Positions 60,919 through 64,000 of a stretch of 64,000 bases of DNA are shown piece after piece (position 1 is the first letter of the stretch; every line of letters begins with the position of its first letter). Below the pieces are notes generated by a model, which was given only the letters and a program-made list of their open reading frames with translations, made no database searches and had not been told where the DNA came from. Location of the stretch: positions 2,232,001 through 2,296,000 of the forward strand of contig JACZZP010000006.1 of NCBI GenBank assembly GCA_015183035.1. The letters are read 5' to 3'. The position numbers were made by a program, and so were the translations under genes. The stretch is from Meloidogyne chitwoodi. Lineage: Eukaryota > Nematoda > Chromadorea > Rhabditida > Meloidogynidae.

Positions 60919-63900
60919 ATGTCATTAATTAAAAGAAACGAAAATCATCGTCTTATAATTTCTAAACAGGAAAAAGGAGAAGAATTATCATCTTCAACAG
61001 CTTCAACAACATTACCAATTTTAATAAAACAACCAAATAAATTGACAAAAAATGTCAAAATTTTTATTTTTTTGGCTTTATGTTTATTTTCTTTAATTTT
61101 GGCTGTAATAATTTTATTTTTGGCACATCCTTCACCTTCTGAACCTTCTTCTAATAATAAACATATGCCTTCAATTTCATCTTTAAATAATTCTAATTAT
61201 ATTGATCAAAATTATTTACTAGTCACTAAACAAAATTTAAATGAAGATCCCAGTGAAAAATCAAAACTTCCACTTGCCAGTGATCATATTATGTTTAATG
61301 AGGTTATTTTTTAATTTTTTAAAAATTAAAAAAATTTTAATATTGTTCCTTATCTTCTATATAACGATTGTTGCCTGTCCCTTTTCCTCTATAACACATG
61401 TCTGTGAGCGCGGAAAATTATTAAAAATCAACGATTAGGTCGTTTTAGGTGTTTTTGGTATCATTCGATAGAGCAGAAAATTTGCTACAAAATACCAAAA
61501 AAGAACAATTTTTGGAGAAAAAGAAAAAAAGTTATAGACGAAAAATTGACTATACCTATATCCTCCTTAAAGAAATTTTACTAAAATTAAATTTTATTAT
61601 TTTTTTTTTATTTTTTAGACTGGATGGTCAAGTTATAGGCCTCAACTCTATTTTGGGTTTGTTTTTTATTTTTATTATTTATTTTAAATTAAATTAAAAA
61701 TATAATTATATTTGGGGAGTCTTTTGGGGAGAATTCCCTGGGTTATTTTGTTTATTTTTTATTTAAATTTTTTTTTTAAATTTTTATTTAAATCACTTAT
61801 TTAATTATTTTAATTTAAATTAATTATTTTAATTTATTTAATTTTAGTCTAAAAAATCGACGTCCTGATTCTCCCCTATTTGGAGCAATGTGGTATACCC
61901 AACAAATGGCAACAACCTCAAAAAATATAATTTTAAGAAATTGGGCAAAGCATGGTAAAACACATTTTTAAATTAATTTAAATTTAATTAAAGAGGATGA
62001 TGTAATATTTATGTGGAATCAACACGATGGTCGTAGTTTTGGTTCACAAAAATTAATAGATGGGGAATACAATATTAGAACAGACTTTTTTAATTTTAAG
62101 TCATCCTCTTGGATGTCTCGATTTTATTTATCTAATAATTCAACAAAAAAATGGCCTAAACAATTAGCTTTTATTATTTATTTTGCTTTACAAGACACTT
62201 CTTCAACATTAAAAATGTCTCCTTCAATATTACCAAAAAATAAACAAATTAATTTATTTGAGGGGAAAAGTGATGCCGTTAATGGAAAATTTTCTTTAAA
62301 AATTAATTTGATTTCTTCTAAAAATAATAAAAATTTTAATTCTAAAATTTCTGCAACTTCTTTAAATTTTGAACCTTTTCCTGATATGGCATTAACTAGT
62401 AATTTAATTAAACAAAAATTAACTTTACAATCTGATGGAAATTTTGCTTTTAATATTTTAAATAATAATAATAATGAAGAAGAAGATAATAATAATAATA
62501 ATCCTAATTTTATTGCTTTACAAATTAGTGCTCAAGGTAATATCAATTAAATTATTAATATAGCTCTTGTACTGTAGCATAAGATTAAATCAGAATTTTT
62601 AAAATAATTCTGATTTTTAAAATGAGAATTCTGATAATTCTGATTTTTATTTGTTTAAAAAAATATTTTTATAGAGGATACAGCATTTGAAGTTCTCTTC
62701 CATTCTGAAAATGATGGAACACCGCCTTCTTTTACTGACACTTTCAAAGAAAAAGAGGAAGCCTTTAGAGTTAACTTTAGCAGAGCTTTTCCAATAGAGG
62801 TAATTTTTGTGTTTTTTTAAATATCAGAAGTATTTTGAAAAATACATATTCTGATTTTTGATTTAATAATCAGAATTCTAAAACCAGAAATAATTTTTCT
62901 GTTTTCTGATTTTAAAGTTTATTAATTTAAAAAATCAGAATTTTTAATAATAAATTCAGAATATTTTTAAAAACCACACATTTTTGTATTTCTCCAAGTT
63001 TTATTAATTTCAGAAGAATTATTCAGCAATTTATCACAAAATGGGACATGCTGCTCTTTCTAACTTATTAGGGGGTATTGGTGTATGGCATGGAAGTTGT
63101 AAAATGCGTTCACATCTTTTCTCCCCTCCTGATTCTATAAAACCTTATGGACCTTTATCTTTAATGTCTGCAGTGCCTTCACGTACTGGATTTCCTAGAG
63201 GATTTATCTGGGATGAAGTAATTTTTTTTTAATTTTTAAAAATTCTGATTTTTTAGGGTTTTCATAATATGTTAATTCACAAATTTGATCCACTTTTAAC
63301 TGTCCAAATTATTGGTTCTTATTTGGATATGATGAATATTGATGGTTGGATGCCCAGAGAAATTGCTATTGGTTCTGAAGCAGAAGCACGCATTCCTGGC
63401 ACTTTTTTAGTTCAAGAAGATTGGGTTGCTAATCCTCCAATGTTTTTTTATTTGATGCGTGATTTTATTGCTGATAAAGAAGTAAAAAAATTAAAAACAA
63501 ATTTTAAATTTAATTTAATTTTTTTTAAAGTTATTTAAACGTTATGGAACAGAATTAAAAAGAATGTATCCAAGAATGAAACAATTATATATTTGGCTTA
63601 GAAACAGTCAAAAAGGACCTAAACAGGCTACTTTTCGTTGGCATGATAGAAATGCTACTACAAATTTGGAATTAAATCCGTTCGTTTTTTTGATTTTTAA
63701 TTAAATTAATTAATTAATTTTTTTAGTTGTTCATTAGCAAGTGGTTTAGATGACTATCCTCGTGCCACACATCCAACAGATTTAGAATATCACTTAGATT
63801 TACGTTGTTGGATGGCAATGAGTTCTTCAGTTGTTGTTGATTTAGCTAAACAATTTGGAGATGAAGAATTTTTACCTGCAATTGAAAAAGAGGCTGAAAT

Positions 63901-64000
63901 GCTTAATGATATTGAAAATTTAGATTTGCTTCATTGGTCAGAAGATAAACAACAATATTGTGATTATGGATTACACAGGTAAATATTTAATTTTTATTTT
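60919..64000 (+). CDS. mogs-1: Mannosyl-oligosaccharide glucosidase (glucosidase I, GH63), 3' truncated by window edge
   Basis: The most likely start is the ATG at 60919 (MSLIKRNENHRLIISKQEKG), with a probable trans-splice acceptor at 60787. A short cytosolic tail leads to a TM segment (NVKIFIFLALCLFSLILAVI), as in this type II ER enzyme. Exons continue TGWSSYRPQLYFGLKNRRPD, SPLFGAMWYTQQMATTS, MWNQHDGRSFGSQKLIDGEY, an Asn-rich insert, then [92 protein letters not shown] and LDDYPRATHPTDLEYHLDLR, and run off the end. The [12 protein letters not shown] and GWIxREQI-like [10 protein letters not shown] segments are the GH63 catalytic region. The enzyme removes the outer glucose from N-glycans in the ER. 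The Asn/Glu-rich stretch near 62460-62500 is likely a local insert. Confidence 0.88.
62580..62660. repeat. TCAGAATTTTTAAA/TTCTGATTTTTAAA repeats in glucosidase intron
   Basis: Four copies of TTCTGATTTTTAAAA-like words of the palindromic family. A second, looser group lies in the next intron at 62828-62975. Confidence 0.75.

Noticed and set aside
61449..61697. Plus-strand open frame between glucosidase exons
   Set aside because: It runs through the intron before the GWSSYRPQLYFG exon in a different frame for most of its length; the conserved exon is read from a later acceptor.

Overview
The window is very AT-rich eukaryotic DNA. Genes are split by many short introns (often 40-150 bp) and acceptor-like ag dinucleotides often sit just upstream of start codons. 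The protein set is nematode: a supplementary-type nuclear receptor, a levamisole-type acetylcholine receptor subunit, an UNC-1-type stomatin and a MOLO1-domain protein. Base composition, gene content and a small cysteine-rich secreted protein suggest a root-knot-type plant-parasitic nematode (Meloidogyne-like). That assignment is inference.

Layout. 1-1054 (+) is the 3' end of a nuclear hormone receptor. 1.4-13.5 kb (-) carries four tightly spaced genes in the order PIG-P, NOA1-type mitochondrial GTPase, PXA/PX sorting nexin, small Ly6/ET-like membrane protein; the 120-240 bp gaps suggest an operon. 13.8-16.4 kb (+) is an SLC46-like transporter, followed by a short DNA transposon with perfect terminal repeats and a transposase fragment. 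17.2-22.1 kb (-) holds a cysteine-rich secreted protein and an extended synaptotagmin. 23.6-25.4 kb (+) is a MOLO1-like membrane protein, convergent with a multi-C2H2 zinc finger gene (25.8-28.8 kb, -). 31.4-33.2 kb (-) is an UNC-1-like stomatin, then an unrecognised gene (34.65-36.64 kb, -), TAF1 of TFIID (37.0-44.5 kb, -), an UNC-29-like receptor subunit (44.9-47.8 kb, -) and a long-chain acyl-CoA synthetase (48.7-51.6 kb, -). 55.0-56.1 kb (+) is a HHEX/PHA-2-like homeobox gene. The window ends inside a mannosyl-oligosaccharide glucosidase (60.9 kb to the edge, +).

Non-coding DNA is dominated by small repeats: palindromic TCAGAAATTCTGA arrays in introns, AAATAAACTTG arrays, several foldback/MITE families, and at least seven degenerate tRNA-like sequences, all on the minus strand. 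The most distinctive element is a 448 bp insertion at 16458-16905 with 93 bp perfect inverted repeats, an 8 bp target duplication and a fragment resembling ISXO2/Merlin transposases. Shorter elements in the sorting nexin introns share its terminal core. Three genes (UNC-29-like, MOLO1-like, UNC-1-like) relate to levamisole receptor or neuromuscular function, but nothing in the sequence shows that they work together. All gene models were built by hand-reading exon translations and splice signals; exact exon edges are approximate unless stated.
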